Origin: Shewanella putrefaciens
Lineage (GTDB): Bacteria > Pseudomonadota > Gammaproteobacteria > Enterobacterales > Shewanellaceae
NCBI RefSeq assembly: GCF_016406325.1
Contig: NZ_CP066370.1
Coordinates: 1,984,001 to 2,048,000, forward strand
Reading direction: 5' to 3'
DNA: 64,000 bases
Part shown: piece after piece, positions 51,124 through 60,782 of the stretch
Layout: each line of letters opens with the position of its first letter
How positions within the stretch are numbered: position 1 is the first letter of the stretch
Notes under the pieces: generated by a model
Told to the model about the DNA's origin: nothing
The model's database searches: none
Seen by the model: the letters and a program-made list of their open reading frames with translations, nothing else
Translations under genes and position numbers: made by a program

Positions 51124-51708
51124 TTAAGACTTGGGTACTTTTTTGTTGTTAGCAGGCAAAGGTGGAAATTGCCGACCATAGTATAAATTCGGCACCGGTT
51201 TGGCATTGTGATAGAAACTCGGTTCTGCACGATTATTAGTATCTAGCGTTATTTGCCAAAGATCTTTTGCCACTTTTTGAGTACCAATTGCAAACTTGCC
51301 TGCAAATTCACTCACAGGTTCACCTGTTTCCTCTGCGGGGTAAAACCGCACTAGATAATAGCCAGTATCTATGGCGCTATTACCCACGATTTTGCGATTT
51401 AAAATACGAAAATCGACATCGATATGTGCTTTTTTAGCCCTGATTTTATCGAAAAACTTCTGATAAATACCCACAATATTTTCTCGGCCATAATAGATTT
51501 CTTTACTTTGGCTTTCAGAAAGATAGCTCGTATCTTCAGCATAAATCCCACGGGTAATTTCGGCGTCTAATGCGGTAAATGCTTGGATAAATTGCGGATA
51601 ATTGGCGTTAATTAATCGATCTACAGATTCAAACGATTGGTTTTTATTTGGATTAGCCAAACTTAGGGGCGACAATAGGCATATCAGGGCTAGCAGCAAA
51701 AATCTCAT
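51124..51708 (-). CDS. Secreted NTF2-like (SnoaL/DUF4440-type) protein
   Basis: The 194-residue precursor has a signal peptide (MRFLLLALICLLSPLSLA, cut before NPNKN). The mature part shows the NTF2-like pattern: helix FIQAFTALDAEITRGIY, YYGRENIVGIYQKFFDKI, and strands IDTGYYLVRFYP and LWQITLDTNN. It probably binds a small ligand in the periplasm; no catalytic residues are clear. It lies 28 bp upstream of the ychJ family gene on the same strand and may be co-transcribed. Confidence 0.7.
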   Translation of the reverse strand: MRFLLLALICLLSPLSLANPNKNQSFESVDRLINANYPQFIQAFTALDAEITRGIYAEDTSYLSESQSKEIYYGRENIVGIYQKFFDKIRAKKAHIDVDFRILNRKIVGNSAIDTGYYLVRFYPAEETGEPVSEFAGKFAIGTQKVAKDLWQITLDTNNRAEPSFYHNAKPVPNLYYGRQFPPLPANNKKVPKS

Positions 51709-51842
51709 TACATTATTCTAATCTGACAATCATGGCGCCACTATAATGGAGGCGCACTGTGAACTAAAGGTTTGAATGTTTACAAAGTGTGTTTCTGCAC
51801 AATAAAAGTGCATTGAACTCAATATAGCGGGAGGTGCTTGCC

Positions 51843-52433
51843 ATGCTCGAAGATGGAACAGCGCTGTTTTTTGAAGAAATGGTTGGGGTAGTGCCACTAA
51901 AAGGAGATAGACCTGTGGTTAATTTACAGCCAACAGGGCTAACTGCGGAGCAATTGCAACGGCGCGAAATATTACAGCGAGAGACCTATTTGGCCTGTAT
52001 GTCTCTAGATTTAAGTCTTATTCCAGTTCTTGCCCCTGATGATGTTGTGGGATTTAAGCGAGAGGGAGTGCAAGGTGCGGTGTTTAAGCGTTTACGCCTT
52101 GGACAATATCCGATAAAAATGGAACTTGATGTTCATGCTTATCGATTACATCAGGCGCGTAACGCTGTTCTGAATTATTTATTAGCGGCACAGAACCACG
52201 GTGAGCGTTGTGTCATGTTAATTCATGGGAAAGGACATCAAAGTAAGCCCTTCGCAGGTTTGCTGAAATCAGCCGTTTGCCATTGGTTATCTCAACTTGA
52301 TATGGTTTTAGCCTATCACTCAGCCAAAACAGAGCAGGGAGGGACTGGAGCTTTATATGTCATGCTGACTAAATCGGAACAACTCAAACTAGAGAATCGA
52401 GAAGTGAATCGCAAAGGGATGGGATGGCGTTAA
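51843..52433 (+). CDS. smrA: DNA endonuclease SmrA (Smr domain)
   Basis: The 196-residue protein resembles E. coli SmrA (YdaL) in length and order: an N-terminal LFFEEMVGVVPLKGDR, FKREGVQGAVFKRLRLGQYP, LDVHAYRLHQAR, and the Smr nuclease core LIHGKGHQSKP with GGTGALYVML. The ATG at 51843 has GGGAGG eight bases upstream; an upstream GTG at 51834 overlaps that site and is not the start. Confidence 0.88.
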   Translation: MLEDGTALFFEEMVGVVPLKGDRPVVNLQPTGLTAEQLQRREILQRETYLACMSLDLSLIPVLAPDDVVGFKREGVQGAVFKRLRLGQYPIKMELDVHAYRLHQARNAVLNYLLAAQNHGERCVMLIHGKGHQSKPFAGLLKSAVCHWLSQLDMVLAYHSAKTEQGGTGALYVMLTKSEQLKLENREVNRKGMGWR

Positions 52434-52542
52434 TGAACGCTTTATTTTTCCCTTTGGTCAACATGCTCACTGCTGGCAGAGAAGAGTAAACACCTAAACT
52501 GACCTTATACCCATTAATCTGTTCATTGTGCTAAGGAGTAAT

Positions 52543-52563
52543 ATGGGTAATCACCATATCTAA
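52543..52563 (+). promoter_or_regulatory. Six-codon open frame with strong ribosome site in a hairpin, possible leader element
   Basis: ATG GGT AAT CAC CAT ATC TAA follows AAGGAGTAAT, a near-perfect ribosome binding site. It sits in an inverted repeat (ATATGG at 52541, CCATAT at 52554), and TACCCAT at 52508 could pair with ATGGGTA at 52543 instead. It lies between smrA and psrA, upstream of the psrA promoter. Function unknown. Confidence 0.25.
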
Positions 52564-52646
52564 AGATATTGTTTAACATTGGGATTAATAAAATTTACGT
52601 GCTTTGATCTTATTAAGGCCAATGGGGGTATTTCATTATTTTTAGT

Positions 52647-52675
52647 TTGACATCCTCTTTGCCAATGTTTAATTT
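52647..52675 (+). promoter_or_regulatory. Sigma-70 promoter of psrA-fadE
   Basis: TTGACA (52647-52652), 17-bp spacer, TAATTT (52670-52675), ending 34 bp before the psrA ATG. Confidence 0.75.
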
Positions 52676-52694
52676 AAACGAGTGTTTTAAATTA
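52670..52694 (+). promoter_or_regulatory. PsrA-type operator overlapping the -10 box
   Basis: TAATTTAAAC, GAGT, GTTTTAAATTA forms an inverted repeat with the AAAC-N4-GTTT core of PsrA sites. It covers the -10 region, fitting self-repression. Confidence 0.55.
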
Positions 52695-52709
52695 ATCCAA
52701 GGTCACGGA

Positions 52710-53351
52710 ATGGCAAGTCGATCCGATACAAAAACTAGAATACTTGATGCCGCAGAAAAACTGTTCGCCGAAAGGGGCTTTTCTGAGACCTCCTTGCGAC
52801 TCATTACCAGCAAAGCGGAAGTGAATCTTGCATCAGTCAATTATCATTTTGGTTCTAAAAAAGAACTGATCCGTGCTGTTTTGGCTCGATATTTAGATGT
52901 GTTTATGCCTGCTGCTTCAACAGAAATTAAACGCTTAGATGCCATACCTGCACAAGCGACTTTAGAAGAGATTTTATCGTCGCTGGTCGCGCCGCTGTTA
53001 GAGCTTAATCAGTTACGAACGGAAGGCACGACGATTTTTCTGCAGTTACTTGGGCGTGGCTATATCGAAAGTCAAGGGCACCTACGTTGGTTCATCACGA
53101 CCCACTATGGTCAGCATTTAGATACCTTTGTGAGTGCTGTGTCAGCAAGTGCGCCACATATTCCTCCCGCAGAAATGTTTTGGCGCTTACACTTTACCCT
53201 AGGCACCATCGTATTCACTATGGCATCTGCTGATGCGTTAAATGATATTGCGAAAGCTGAATTTGGCGAGCATAACGATATCGAAGCGGTTATCCGTAAA
53301 GTGATCCCTTATATGGCGGCTGGTGTGTCAGTCCCTGTTTCACCTCAATAA
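52710..53351 (+). CDS. psrA: TetR-family regulator PsrA (fatty acid degradation)
   Basis: The 213-residue repressor has an N-terminal TetR helix-turn-helix (TKTRILDAAEKLFAERGFSETSLRLI, then VNLASVNYHFGSKKELI) and a helical ligand domain. In Shewanella, PsrA senses long-chain fatty acyl signals and controls fad genes; here the next gene is fadE, 12 bp on. I chose ATG 52710 with AAGG upstream; the longer frame begins at the -35 box itself, so it cannot be the start. Confidence 0.85.
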   Translation: MASRSDTKTRILDAAEKLFAERGFSETSLRLITSKAEVNLASVNYHFGSKKELIRAVLARYLDVFMPAASTEIKRLDAIPAQATLEEILSSLVAPLLELNQLRTEGTTIFLQLLGRGYIESQGHLRWFITTHYGQHLDTFVSAVSASAPHIPPAEMFWRLHFTLGTIVFTMASADALNDIAKAEFGEHNDIEAVIRKVIPYMAAGVSVPVSPQ

Positions 53352-53363
53352 AAGGTCTTGATT

Positions 53364-55643
53364 ATGTTGACGATTATAATCCTTGCCCTGATAGCGATTG
53401 TCGTGCTGTTTGCGGTAAAAAATATCAGAATGCAATTTATTACTCGGCCAGTGTTTAGCTTTTTTAAAAAAGTATTACCGCCATTATCCGATACAGAACG
53501 TGAAGCAATGGAAGCGGGCGATGTCTGGTGGGAAGGTGAGTTATTTCGTGGTAACCCTAACTGGAATATCTTGCATAGCTATGGCAAGCCAACGCTGAGT
53601 GCGGAAGAAAAAGATTTTATCGATAATCAAGTGATGACAGCACTGACAATGATCGATGATTTCGACATAGTGCATAATCGCAAAGATTTACCGCCCGAGT
53701 TATGGGAATACTTTAAGAAAGAAGGTTTCTTTGCGCTGATCATTCCGAAAAAATTCGGTGGTAAAGCGTTTTCTGCCTATGCTAATTCGACCATTGTAAG
53801 CAAATTAGCCAGCCGTAGCGTGAGCGCAGCTGTAACTGTAATGGTGCCAAACTCTTTAGGTCCTGGAGAGTTGCTAACCCACTATGGTACGAACGAGCAG
53901 AAGGAACGTTGGTTACCTGCTTTAGCAAAAGGTGATGAAATTCCTTGTTTTGCATTAACCGGCCCTGAAGCAGGCAGTGATGCGGGCGCTATTCCTGATG
54001 TGGGTATTGTGTGTCGTGATACTTTTAACGGCGAGGAAATGCTTGGGCTTAAGCTCACATGGGATAAGCGTTATATCACGCTGGCACCAGTAGCCACCGT
54101 TTTGGGGTTAGCGTTTCAAATGCGAGATCCTGAAGGTTTGCTTGGCGATAAGAAAAATCTAGGCATTACCTGTGCGTTGATCCCAACAGATCATCCTGGT
54201 GTCGTTATAGGGCGTCGCCATAATCCGCTGGGCATGGCGTTTATGAACGGTACTACCCAAGGTAAAGACGTATTTATTCCATTAGACTGGATTATCGGCG
54301 GCCCTGATTTTGCGGGTAAAGGCTGGCGTATGCTGGTGGAGTGTTTATCGGCAGGCCGTGGTATCTCACTGCCAGCATTAGCCACAGCCTCGGGGCATAT
54401 GGCGACAAAAACCACTACAGCTTACAGCTACGTGCGCCACCAGTTTGGTATGGCGATTGGCCAGTTTGAAGGGGTGCAAGAAGCGCTTGCACGTATTATT
54501 GCTAACACTTATCAATTAGAGGCGGCGAGGCGTTTAACGACTACGGGCATTGATCTTAAAGTTAAACCTTCAGTTGTGACTGCAATAGCTAAGTTCCATA
54601 TGACTGAATTAGGCCGTTCTGTAATGAACGATGCCATGGATATTCAATCGGGCAAGGGTATTCAATTAGGACCTAAAAACTATTTAGGTCACCCTTATAT
54701 GTCCAACCCAATTTCGATCACAGTGGAAGGCGCGAATATTCTAACTCGCTCATTGATGATTTTTGGTCAAGGTGCGACTCGTTGCCATCCTTACGTGCTT
54801 GCCGAAATGGAAGCCGCAGCGATGGAAAATCAACATGAAGCCTTAGAGCGTTTCGATTCACTCTTAATGGGACATATGGGCTATGCCACTCGCAATGCCT
54901 TTAGTGCTTTAGTTAATGCATTAACGGGGAGTGTCTTCGGTAATGCACCTGTCAGCGGTGAAACGAAGCAATATTATAAAGATATGTCGCGTATTTCATC
55001 GGCTTTAGCCTTAATGACGGATTTATCCATGTTGATCATGGGCGGTGATTTAAAGCGTAAAGAAATGCTTTCTGCACGTATGGGCGATGTGCTTAGCCAG
55101 TTATATTTAGGTTCAGCGACCTTGAAGTTATTTGAAGATAATGGTCGCCAGCAAGATGATTTGCCTGCGGTACGATATGTGATGGCCAATCGCTTGCACT
55201 TAGCGGCTAAAGCGTTGGAAGATACGATTCGTAACTTCCCTAACCGTCCAGTGTCATGGCTACTTCGTGCTTTAATCTTTCCGCTTGGTAATCACTTCAA
55301 TGCACCGAGCGATAAAATGGCAACGGAATTAGCCAGTGGTATGTTAAAGCCGGGTCCTGCACGTGAGCGTATTACTTTCCTATGCCCGGAATTTGAAGGG
55401 GATAAGGGCGGCATTGCTGAAGTTGAACAGGCATTTGTTGCGCAATATGCTTGTAAAGAGATTTACAAAAAGTTGAAAAAAGCACAGCGTGCAGGTGAGT
55501 TACCCGCAAAAGTGCCGAATCTAGTCTTGTTTGCAAAGGCGTTAGAAACCGGTGTTATTACCGCCGATGAAGAGCAAAAGTTGCAGCATGCTGATAAGTT
55601 GAGACTGGCGGCTATTCATGTGAATGACTTTGAAACCCTGTAA
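53364..55643 (+). CDS. fadE: Acyl-CoA dehydrogenase FadE
   Basis: The enzyme carries out the first step of beta-oxidation, a FAD enzyme of the large bacterial FadE type. The 759-residue protein has an N-terminal membrane segment (about 2-18) and conserved CFALTGPEAGSDAGAIPD, LSAGRGISLPALA and YLGHPYMSNPISITVEGANIL. The ATG at 53364 has AAAGG nine bases upstream; a TTG at 53358 is the alternative. Co-transcribed with psrA. Confidence 0.95.
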   Translation: MLTIIILALIAIVVLFAVKNIRMQFITRPVFSFFKKVLPPLSDTEREAMEAGDVWWEGELFRGNPNWNILHSYGKPTLSAEEKDFIDNQVMTALTMIDDFDIVHNRKDLPPELWEYFKKEGFFALIIPKKFGGKAFSAYANSTIVSKLASRSVSAAVTVMVPNSLGPGELLTHYGTNEQKERWLPALAKGDEIPCFALTGPEAGSDAGAIPDVGIVCRDTFNGEEMLGLKLTWDKRYITLAPVATVLGLAFQMRDPEGLLGDKKNLGITCALIPTDHPGVVIGRRHNPLGMAFMNGTTQGKDVFIPLDWIIGGPDFAGKGWRMLVECLSAGRGISLPALATASGHMATKTTTAYSYVRHQFGMAIGQFEGVQEALARIIANTYQLEAARRLTTTGIDLKVKPSVVTAIAKFHMTELGRSVMNDAMDIQSGKGIQLGPKNYLGHPYMSNPISITVEGANILTRSLMIFGQGATRCHPYVLAEMEAAAMENQHEALERFDSLLMGHMGYATRNAFSALVNALTGSVFGNAPVSGETKQYYKDMSRISSALALMTDLSMLIMGGDLKRKEMLSARMGDVLSQLYLGSATLKLFEDNGRQQDDLPAVRYVMANRLHLAAKALEDTIRNFPNRPVSWLLRALIFPLGNHFNAPSDKMATELASGMLKPGPARERITFLCPEFEGDKGGIAEVEQAFVAQYACKEIYKKLKKAQRAGELPAKVPNLVLFAKALETGVITADEEQKLQHADKLRLAAIHVNDFETL

Positions 55644-55732
55644 ATATGGTAGGTCAGACAGTTTAATCGAGTTGCACTGTTGCACTATTAATAAGCTGTT
55701 AGAGTTGTTCTCTTAAGTAGATTGTAGATATA

Positions 55733-55762
55733 AAAAAACCACCTTCATTAGGTGGTTTTTTA
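55733..55762. terminator. Bidirectional terminator between fadE and pykA
   Basis: AAAAAACCACC pairs with GGTGGTTTTTT around TTCATTA, between convergent genes. Confidence 0.88.
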
Positions 55763-55803
55763 TTGGCTAATTTTCTAACACTGTTTTAGTGACGATAAGA
55801 AAC

Positions 55804-57243
55804 TTAAGCAACAATCAACACCTTACAAGTGTTAGTGCCACCGATAGTTTCCATTGCATCGCCCTTGGTCATCAAAACTAAATCGCCGCTTTGTAAATAA
55901 CCAGCGGTTGTCAGTGACTCTAAGGCTTTTTGTGCTAATAGATCGGCTGGATAGATAGTTGAATCAAAGTAAATCGGTAATACACCGCGATATAATGCCA
56001 TCTTAGCGAGTGTTGTCGCATGGCGTGATAAACCAAGGATGGGCAGTGAAGAACTGATGCGCGACATCATCTGAGGTGTTGCACCCGATTCGGTTAAGGC
56101 GATAATCGCTTTAACACCTTCTAAATGGTTTGCTGCATACATAGTCGATAGGGCAATGGTCTCTTCCACAGAAGTAAAGCGTGCATCTAATCTATGCTTA
56201 GACACTTTAACGCTTGGGTGCGACTCTGCACCGACACACACATTTGCCATCGCCTTAACGGTTTCTTCAGGAAAATCTCCCGCAGCGGTTTCGGCTGATA
56301 ACATTACGGCATCAGTCCCGTCGAGCACAGCGTTTGCCACGTCCATTACTTCGGCGCGGGTTGGCATTGGGCTTGAAATCATCGACTCCATCATTTGTGT
56401 CGCTGTAATGACGATTTTGTTGAGTTGACGTGAACGGGCGATAAGTTTCTTTTGCACTGCAACGAGTGCAGCATCACCAATTTCAACGCCTAAGTCACCA
56501 CGGGCAACCATAACAACGTCAGAAGCTAAGATCACATCATCCATCGCTTCATCAGTGGCAACGGCTTCTGCACGTTCAACTTTAGCAACAATCAGTGCAT
56601 TACAACCTGCTTGACGGGCAAGATCGCGGGCGTAATCGAGATCAGCACCACTACGTGGGAAAGACACGGCTAAATAATCCACTTGGATCATTGCGGCCGT
56701 CAGAATGTCTGCTTTATCTTTTTCGGTCAGCGCCGCGGCAGATAAACCACCACCTTGCTTATTAATCCCCTTATTGTTTGATAAAGGACCCGCAACCGTC
56801 ACTGTGGTGTGAACCTTACGGCCTTCAACACCTTCAACACGTAATTGAACACGGCCATCATCTAACATCAGGATATCGCCGACCGTCACGTCGTCTGGCA
56901 ATTGCTTGTAATCGATACCGACTTGGGTCTCGTCACCTTCACCTTTAGCGAGCTCAGCATCTAAAACATAGGCTTGACCGAGTTTGAGCTGAACTTTCTT
57001 GTTGTCTTTGAAAGTAGAAACGCGGATTTTAGGCCCTTGTAAGTCACCAAGAATAGCAACATGAACACCTAATTCTTTTGCTATTTCACGAGCTTGAGTT
57101 GCTCGTTTGAGATGATCTTCGGGGGAGCCGTGGGAAAAGTTAAGACGTACAACATTTGCACCTGCCGCGATAATGCGACGTAGATTATCATCACGATCAG
57201 TGGCGGGGCCGAGTGTGGTGACGATTTTGGTTCTGCGGAACAT
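55804..57243 (-). CDS. pykA: Pyruvate kinase, PykA type
   Basis: The enzyme makes pyruvate and ATP from phosphoenolpyruvate. The 479-residue protein opens [16 protein letters not shown] and shows the catalytic [10 protein letters not shown] and [21 protein letters not shown] segments and a C-terminal regulatory domain. It resembles the AMP-type PykA. ATG at 57243. A HexR site lies 60-74 bp upstream, placing it in the HexR regulon. Confidence 0.95.
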   Translation of the reverse strand: MFRRTKIVTTLGPATDRDDNLRRIIAAGANVVRLNFSHGSPEDHLKRATQAREIAKELGVHVAILGDLQGPKIRVSTFKDNKKVQLKLGQAYVLDAELAKGEGDETQVGIDYKQLPDDVTVGDILMLDDGRVQLRVEGVEGRKVHTTVTVAGPLSNNKGINKQGGGLSAAALTEKDKADILTAAMIQVDYLAVSFPRSGADLDYARDLARQAGCNALIVAKVERAEAVATDEAMDDVILASDVVMVARGDLGVEIGDAALVAVQKKLIARSRQLNKIVITATQMMESMISSPMPTRAEVMDVANAVLDGTDAVMLSAETAAGDFPEETVKAMANVCVGAESHPSVKVSKHRLDARFTSVEETIALSTMYAANHLEGVKAIIALTESGATPQMMSRISSSLPILGLSRHATTLAKMALYRGVLPIYFDSTIYPADLLAQKALESLTTAGYLQSGDLVLMTKGDAMETIGGTNTCKVLIVA

Positions 57244-57302
57244 AAGATACTCCGTTAAAGTTAAAAAATCTTGAGACTATATTACCATGCCATTCCAAAT
57301 TA

Positions 57303-57317
57303 TGTAGTAAAGTTACA
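57303..57317 (-). promoter_or_regulatory. HexR operator upstream of pykA
   Basis: TGTAGTAAAGTTACA fits the Shewanella HexR consensus (TGTARTWAAATTACA type), with only the ninth-tenth bases off. It lies between pykA and the hexR terminator. Confidence 0.7.
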
Positions 57318-57374
57318 AACAAATTGATCTAAAGTTATGTTTCAATTTTGTGAGGTATCGCTGAAAATTACACT

Positions 57375-57412
57375 AAAAATGGCTAGGCTGAACATTCGCA
57401 CTAGCCATTTTT
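57375..57412 (-). terminator. Intrinsic terminator after hexR
   Basis: AAAAATGGCTAG pairs with CTAGCCATTTTT across a 14-base loop, just beyond the hexR stop. Confidence 0.85.
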
Positions 57413-57427
57413 AGGATAGGAAGTGAA

Positions 57428-58282
57428 TTACAGTATCGGATCTTTATTGATACGAGACTCTTTTAGCACTTCTTTAACGCGTTTTAGATTGTCACGGAAA
57501 CGTGGTCCACGGCGTAATGTAAAACCGGTTGCCAATACATCTATAGTCACCAATTGGGCTAAACGCGAGGCCATGGGCAAATACATATCGGTATCTTCAG
57601 GGACTTCCATAGTTACGGGTAAGGTACATTCCATTGATAATGGCGAGTTACGCGCGGTAATCCCAATAACGGCGGCACCGTTTTCTCTTGCTAAACGCGC
57701 TATTTCAATCAATGACTTAGTACGGCCAGTGTGGGAAATCAATACCACTACATCGCCTTCATTACTGTTGATACAACTCATGCGTTGCATTAGAACATCG
57801 TCAAAACAGATGACAGGCACATTAAAGCGGAAGAATTTATTTTGCGCATCATGGGCAACTGAAGCGGATGCACCTAGGCCAAAAAAGGAAATTGTCTTAG
57901 CTTGAGTCAGAATATCAACGGCTTTGTTTATTGCAGAAACATCTAAACTTTGCCTTGCAGTATCAAGCGAAGCCATTGAAGATTCAAATATTTTTGTTGT
58001 ATATGACTCTGTGGAGTCATCTTCTTCAACGTGACGGCTAACATAAGGCGTGCCGTTCGCAAGACTTTGAGCCAGATGTAACTTAAAATCAGGGAAGCCT
58101 TTCGTATCTAAACGGCGACAGAAACGATTCACAGTAGGTTCACTGACATCTGCCATCTTAGCGAGTGTGGCGATGCTAGAATGTATAGCTGTTTGTGGTG
58201 ATGCTAAGATCACTTCTGCTACTTTGCGTTCTGATTTACTGAAATGGGTGAGGCTTTTTTGAACCTTTTCTAGGGTATTCAT
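57428..58282 (-). CDS. hexR: RpiR-family regulator HexR
   Basis: The 284-residue repressor/activator of central carbon genes has an N-terminal helix-turn-helix (KMADVSEPTVNRFCRRLDTKGFPDFK, about 41-66). A SIS sugar-phosphate domain (FFGLGASASVAHDAQNKFFR and VLISHTGRTKSLIEIA) binds ketodeoxyphosphogluconate. It is divergent from zwf-pgl-edd-eda and next to pykA, its known Shewanella targets. Confidence 0.93.
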   Translation of the reverse strand: MNTLEKVQKSLTHFSKSERKVAEVILASPQTAIHSSIATLAKMADVSEPTVNRFCRRLDTKGFPDFKLHLAQSLANGTPYVSRHVEEDDSTESYTTKIFESSMASLDTARQSLDVSAINKAVDILTQAKTISFFGLGASASVAHDAQNKFFRFNVPVICFDDVLMQRMSCINSNEGDVVVLISHTGRTKSLIEIARLARENGAAVIGITARNSPLSMECTLPVTMEVPEDTDMYLPMASRLAQLVTIDVLATGFTLRRGPRFRDNLKRVKEVLKESRINKDPIL

Positions 58283-58592
58283 ACGCGTACGTCCGCTAAA
58301 TTGAGAATGTAATTTTATTTATTTTTGTTTAGTGGCTTAGATCAAACCTGTTATTCCACTAATCGATGCTTTGTAGTAAGTTTTTAGTACAATTTTGAAA
58401 TAAGATTTTACTACCTTCAGTAATTTAAGCACAAAAAGCATATCAGATTTGTGCCCAAGGTGCCTAGTTAGCCAGAATGTTAATATTGATAAAAATAGAT
58501 GCATTTAATAAATTCTGTTGTTATATTACAACAAAATGTGGATTTCTTCAGCGACATGAAGAGACACGACATACAAAGGAGAGCGTAACGCA
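58283..58592. other. Divergent control region between hexR and zwf
   Basis: This 310-bp AT-rich region holds the palindrome at 58516-58533 near zwf and a weaker HexR-like stretch beginning TGTAGTAAG near 58373 (about 11 of 15 matches). No gene is seen. Confidence 0.5.
58516..58533 (+). promoter_or_regulatory. HexR-like operator upstream of zwf
   Basis: TGTTGTTATATTACAACA is an inverted repeat pairing at 8 of 9 positions and resembles the HexR half-sites TTGTNA/TNACAA. It ends 59 bp before the zwf ATG. Confidence 0.6.
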
Positions 58593-60065
58593 ATGGGCAA
58601 AACAACATCAGGCGCCAAAGCTTGTGACTTCGTACTCTTTGGTACTAAAGGCGATTTGGCACGACGCAAGTTGTTACCTTCTTTATACCAGTTAGATAAG
58701 GCTGAATTACTCGATAAAGATACGAAAGTGATCGGTGTCGCGAAAGACGAGTTTAGTCAGGAAGAATTTAGAGAATTAGTCACGCTTGCGTTAAACACCT
58801 TTGTCAAAGAATCCCTTTGTGAAGAAACTCTCCAACGTTTTTTGTCACGCTGCCACTATATAGGCACCAATTTTACCGATTCTGCTGGATACAGCGCCTT
58901 CCATGATTTGCTTAAACCAGAAGAGCGAGTTATGGTCAGTTACTTTGCGACACCGCCAGCGATATTCGGCGATATTTGCCGTTGTCTGCATGAACAAGAT
59001 CTTATCCACCCAGACTCTCGTGTGGTACTCGAAAAGCCAATCGGCTCAGATTTAGAATCTTCCCGCGTTATTAATGATCAAGTTTCCGCTTACTTCAAAG
59101 AACGTCAGGTTTACCGTATCGACCATTACCTAGGTAAAGAAACCGTACAGAACTTGATTGCACTGCGTTTTGCTAACTCTTTATTTGCCTCTAAGTGGGA
59201 CAACCGTACGATTGACCACGTCCAGATCACTGTCGCAGAAGAAGTGGGCATCGAAGGCCGTTGGGGTTACTTCGACAAAGCGGGTCAGATGCGTGACATG
59301 ATCCAAAACCATTTGCTGCAAGTGTTAACGCTCGTTGCCATGGACCCACCTGTTAACTTAGACGCTGACAGTATTCGTGATGAAAAAGTTAAAGTACTTA
59401 AATCACTGCGTCCGATTAATTCAGACAATGTGTATGAAAATACCGTACGCGGTCAGTACAGTGCCGGCTTCCTAAAGGGCAGCCCCGTACCGGGTTATTT
59501 AGAAGAAGAAGGTGCCAATCTTCAATCACACACAGAAACCTTCGTGGCGATCCGAGTCGATATCGATAACTGGCGTTGGGCGGGCGTGCCTTTCTATTTA
59601 CGCAGTGGCAAACGTATGCCGTTTAAGAGCTCTGAAATTGTGGTGTATTTCAAAAACCCACCCCATAACTTATATCGCTCAAGCTACCGTAATCTGCCAC
59701 CGAACAAGTTAACCATTCGTCTACAGCCCCACGAAGGGGTTGAAATCCAGATGATGAATAAAGTGCCAGGTTTGGAGCAAAAACAACGTCTACAAACGAC
59801 TAAACTCGATTTGAGCTTCTCGGATACCTTCAAAAATGAACGTATCGCCGATGCCTACGAGCGTCTATTACTTGAAGCTATGCTCGGTAATCAAGCCCTA
59901 TTCGTGCGCCGTGATGAAGTCGAACAGGCATGGACTTGGGTGGATGGCATTATCCAATCGTGGGAACAAAGCAACGAAAAACCCAAACCTTATCCTGCGG
60001 GTACTTGGGGTCCTGTTGCGTCAGTGGCTTTGATCACCAAAGATGGCCGTTCGTGGGATGAGTAG
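58593..60065 (+). CDS. zwf: Glucose-6-phosphate 1-dehydrogenase
   Basis: The enzyme oxidises glucose-6-phosphate to 6-phosphogluconolactone with NADP+. The 490-residue protein has the nucleotide site FVLFGTKGDLARRKLLP (Rossmann GxxGxLA) and the catalytic RIDHYLGKE. The ATG follows AAGGAGAGCG. It is first in zwf-pgl-edd-eda; pgl starts nine bases after its stop. Confidence 0.96.
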   Translation: MGKTTSGAKACDFVLFGTKGDLARRKLLPSLYQLDKAELLDKDTKVIGVAKDEFSQEEFRELVTLALNTFVKESLCEETLQRFLSRCHYIGTNFTDSAGYSAFHDLLKPEERVMVSYFATPPAIFGDICRCLHEQDLIHPDSRVVLEKPIGSDLESSRVINDQVSAYFKERQVYRIDHYLGKETVQNLIALRFANSLFASKWDNRTIDHVQITVAEEVGIEGRWGYFDKAGQMRDMIQNHLLQVLTLVAMDPPVNLDADSIRDEKVKVLKSLRPINSDNVYENTVRGQYSAGFLKGSPVPGYLEEEGANLQSHTETFVAIRVDIDNWRWAGVPFYLRSGKRMPFKSSEIVVYFKNPPHNLYRSSYRNLPPNKLTIRLQPHEGVEIQMMNKVPGLEQKQRLQTTKLDLSFSDTFKNERIADAYERLLLEAMLGNQALFVRRDEVEQAWTWVDGIIQSWEQSNEKPKPYPAGTWGPVASVALITKDGRSWDE

Positions 60066-60074
60066 GAGACGTTG

Positions 60075-60773
60075 ATGATTAAAGAAACCGTATTCAAATC
60101 ATTCGACACACCAAGTGCGTTAGAGCAACAGCTTGCAAACAAAATTGCAAGTCAGCTACAGGAAGCCGTCGATGCCCGCGGAAAAGCGAGCTTAGTGGTT
60201 TCCGGTGGTTCAACGCCGCTTAAGTTATTTCAACTATTGAGTATGAAGTCCATCGATTGGAGTGATGTTTATATCACGCTTGCCGATGAGCGCTGGGTTG
60301 ATGTGGAAGATCATGCATCAAATGAGCGTCTTGTGCGTGAACATTTGTTACAACATCGTGCGGCCAATGCTAAATTCCGCGGTTTAAAAAATATGTTTTC
60401 AACCGCAGAAGCGGGCGCCGATATGGCCGCCGAGTCCTTGTCTAATTTCCCACGCCCTTTTGATGTGGTGGTGTTAGGCATGGGGAATGATGGTCATACC
60501 TGCTCTTGGTTTCCCTGTAGTGCTGAGCTTGAAAATGCGCTCACAACCCAAGACCTGTGCGTGGCGACGAACCCCACCACAGCTCCCCATGGCAGAATTA
60601 CGCTCTCTAAGAGTGCGATTCTGAACAGCAGACAAATTTATCTGCACTTGGTCGGGGAACAGAAATTATCCGTATATCGTCAAGCGTTAGAAAGTGATGA
60701 TGTCCATGCTATGCCTATCAGAGCCGTATTAGCGCAGCGTAAAACGCCCGTTGATGTGTTCTGGAGCGCTTAA
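60075..60773 (+). CDS. pgl: 6-phosphogluconolactonase
   Basis: Pgl hydrolyses the lactone made by Zwf. The 232-residue SOL/NagB-type protein has SLVVSGGSTPLKLF and VVLGMGNDGHTCSWFP, with the catalytic His. I chose ATG 60075 with TAGGAG upstream rather than the TTG three bases earlier. Confidence 0.95.
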   Translation: MIKETVFKSFDTPSALEQQLANKIASQLQEAVDARGKASLVVSGGSTPLKLFQLLSMKSIDWSDVYITLADERWVDVEDHASNERLVREHLLQHRAANAKFRGLKNMFSTAEAGADMAAESLSNFPRPFDVVVLGMGNDGHTCSWFPCSAELENALTTQDLCVATNPTTAPHGRITLSKSAILNSRQIYLHLVGEQKLSVYRQALESDDVHAMPIRAVLAQRKTPVDVFWSA

Positions 60774-60782
60774 GGAGTCACT

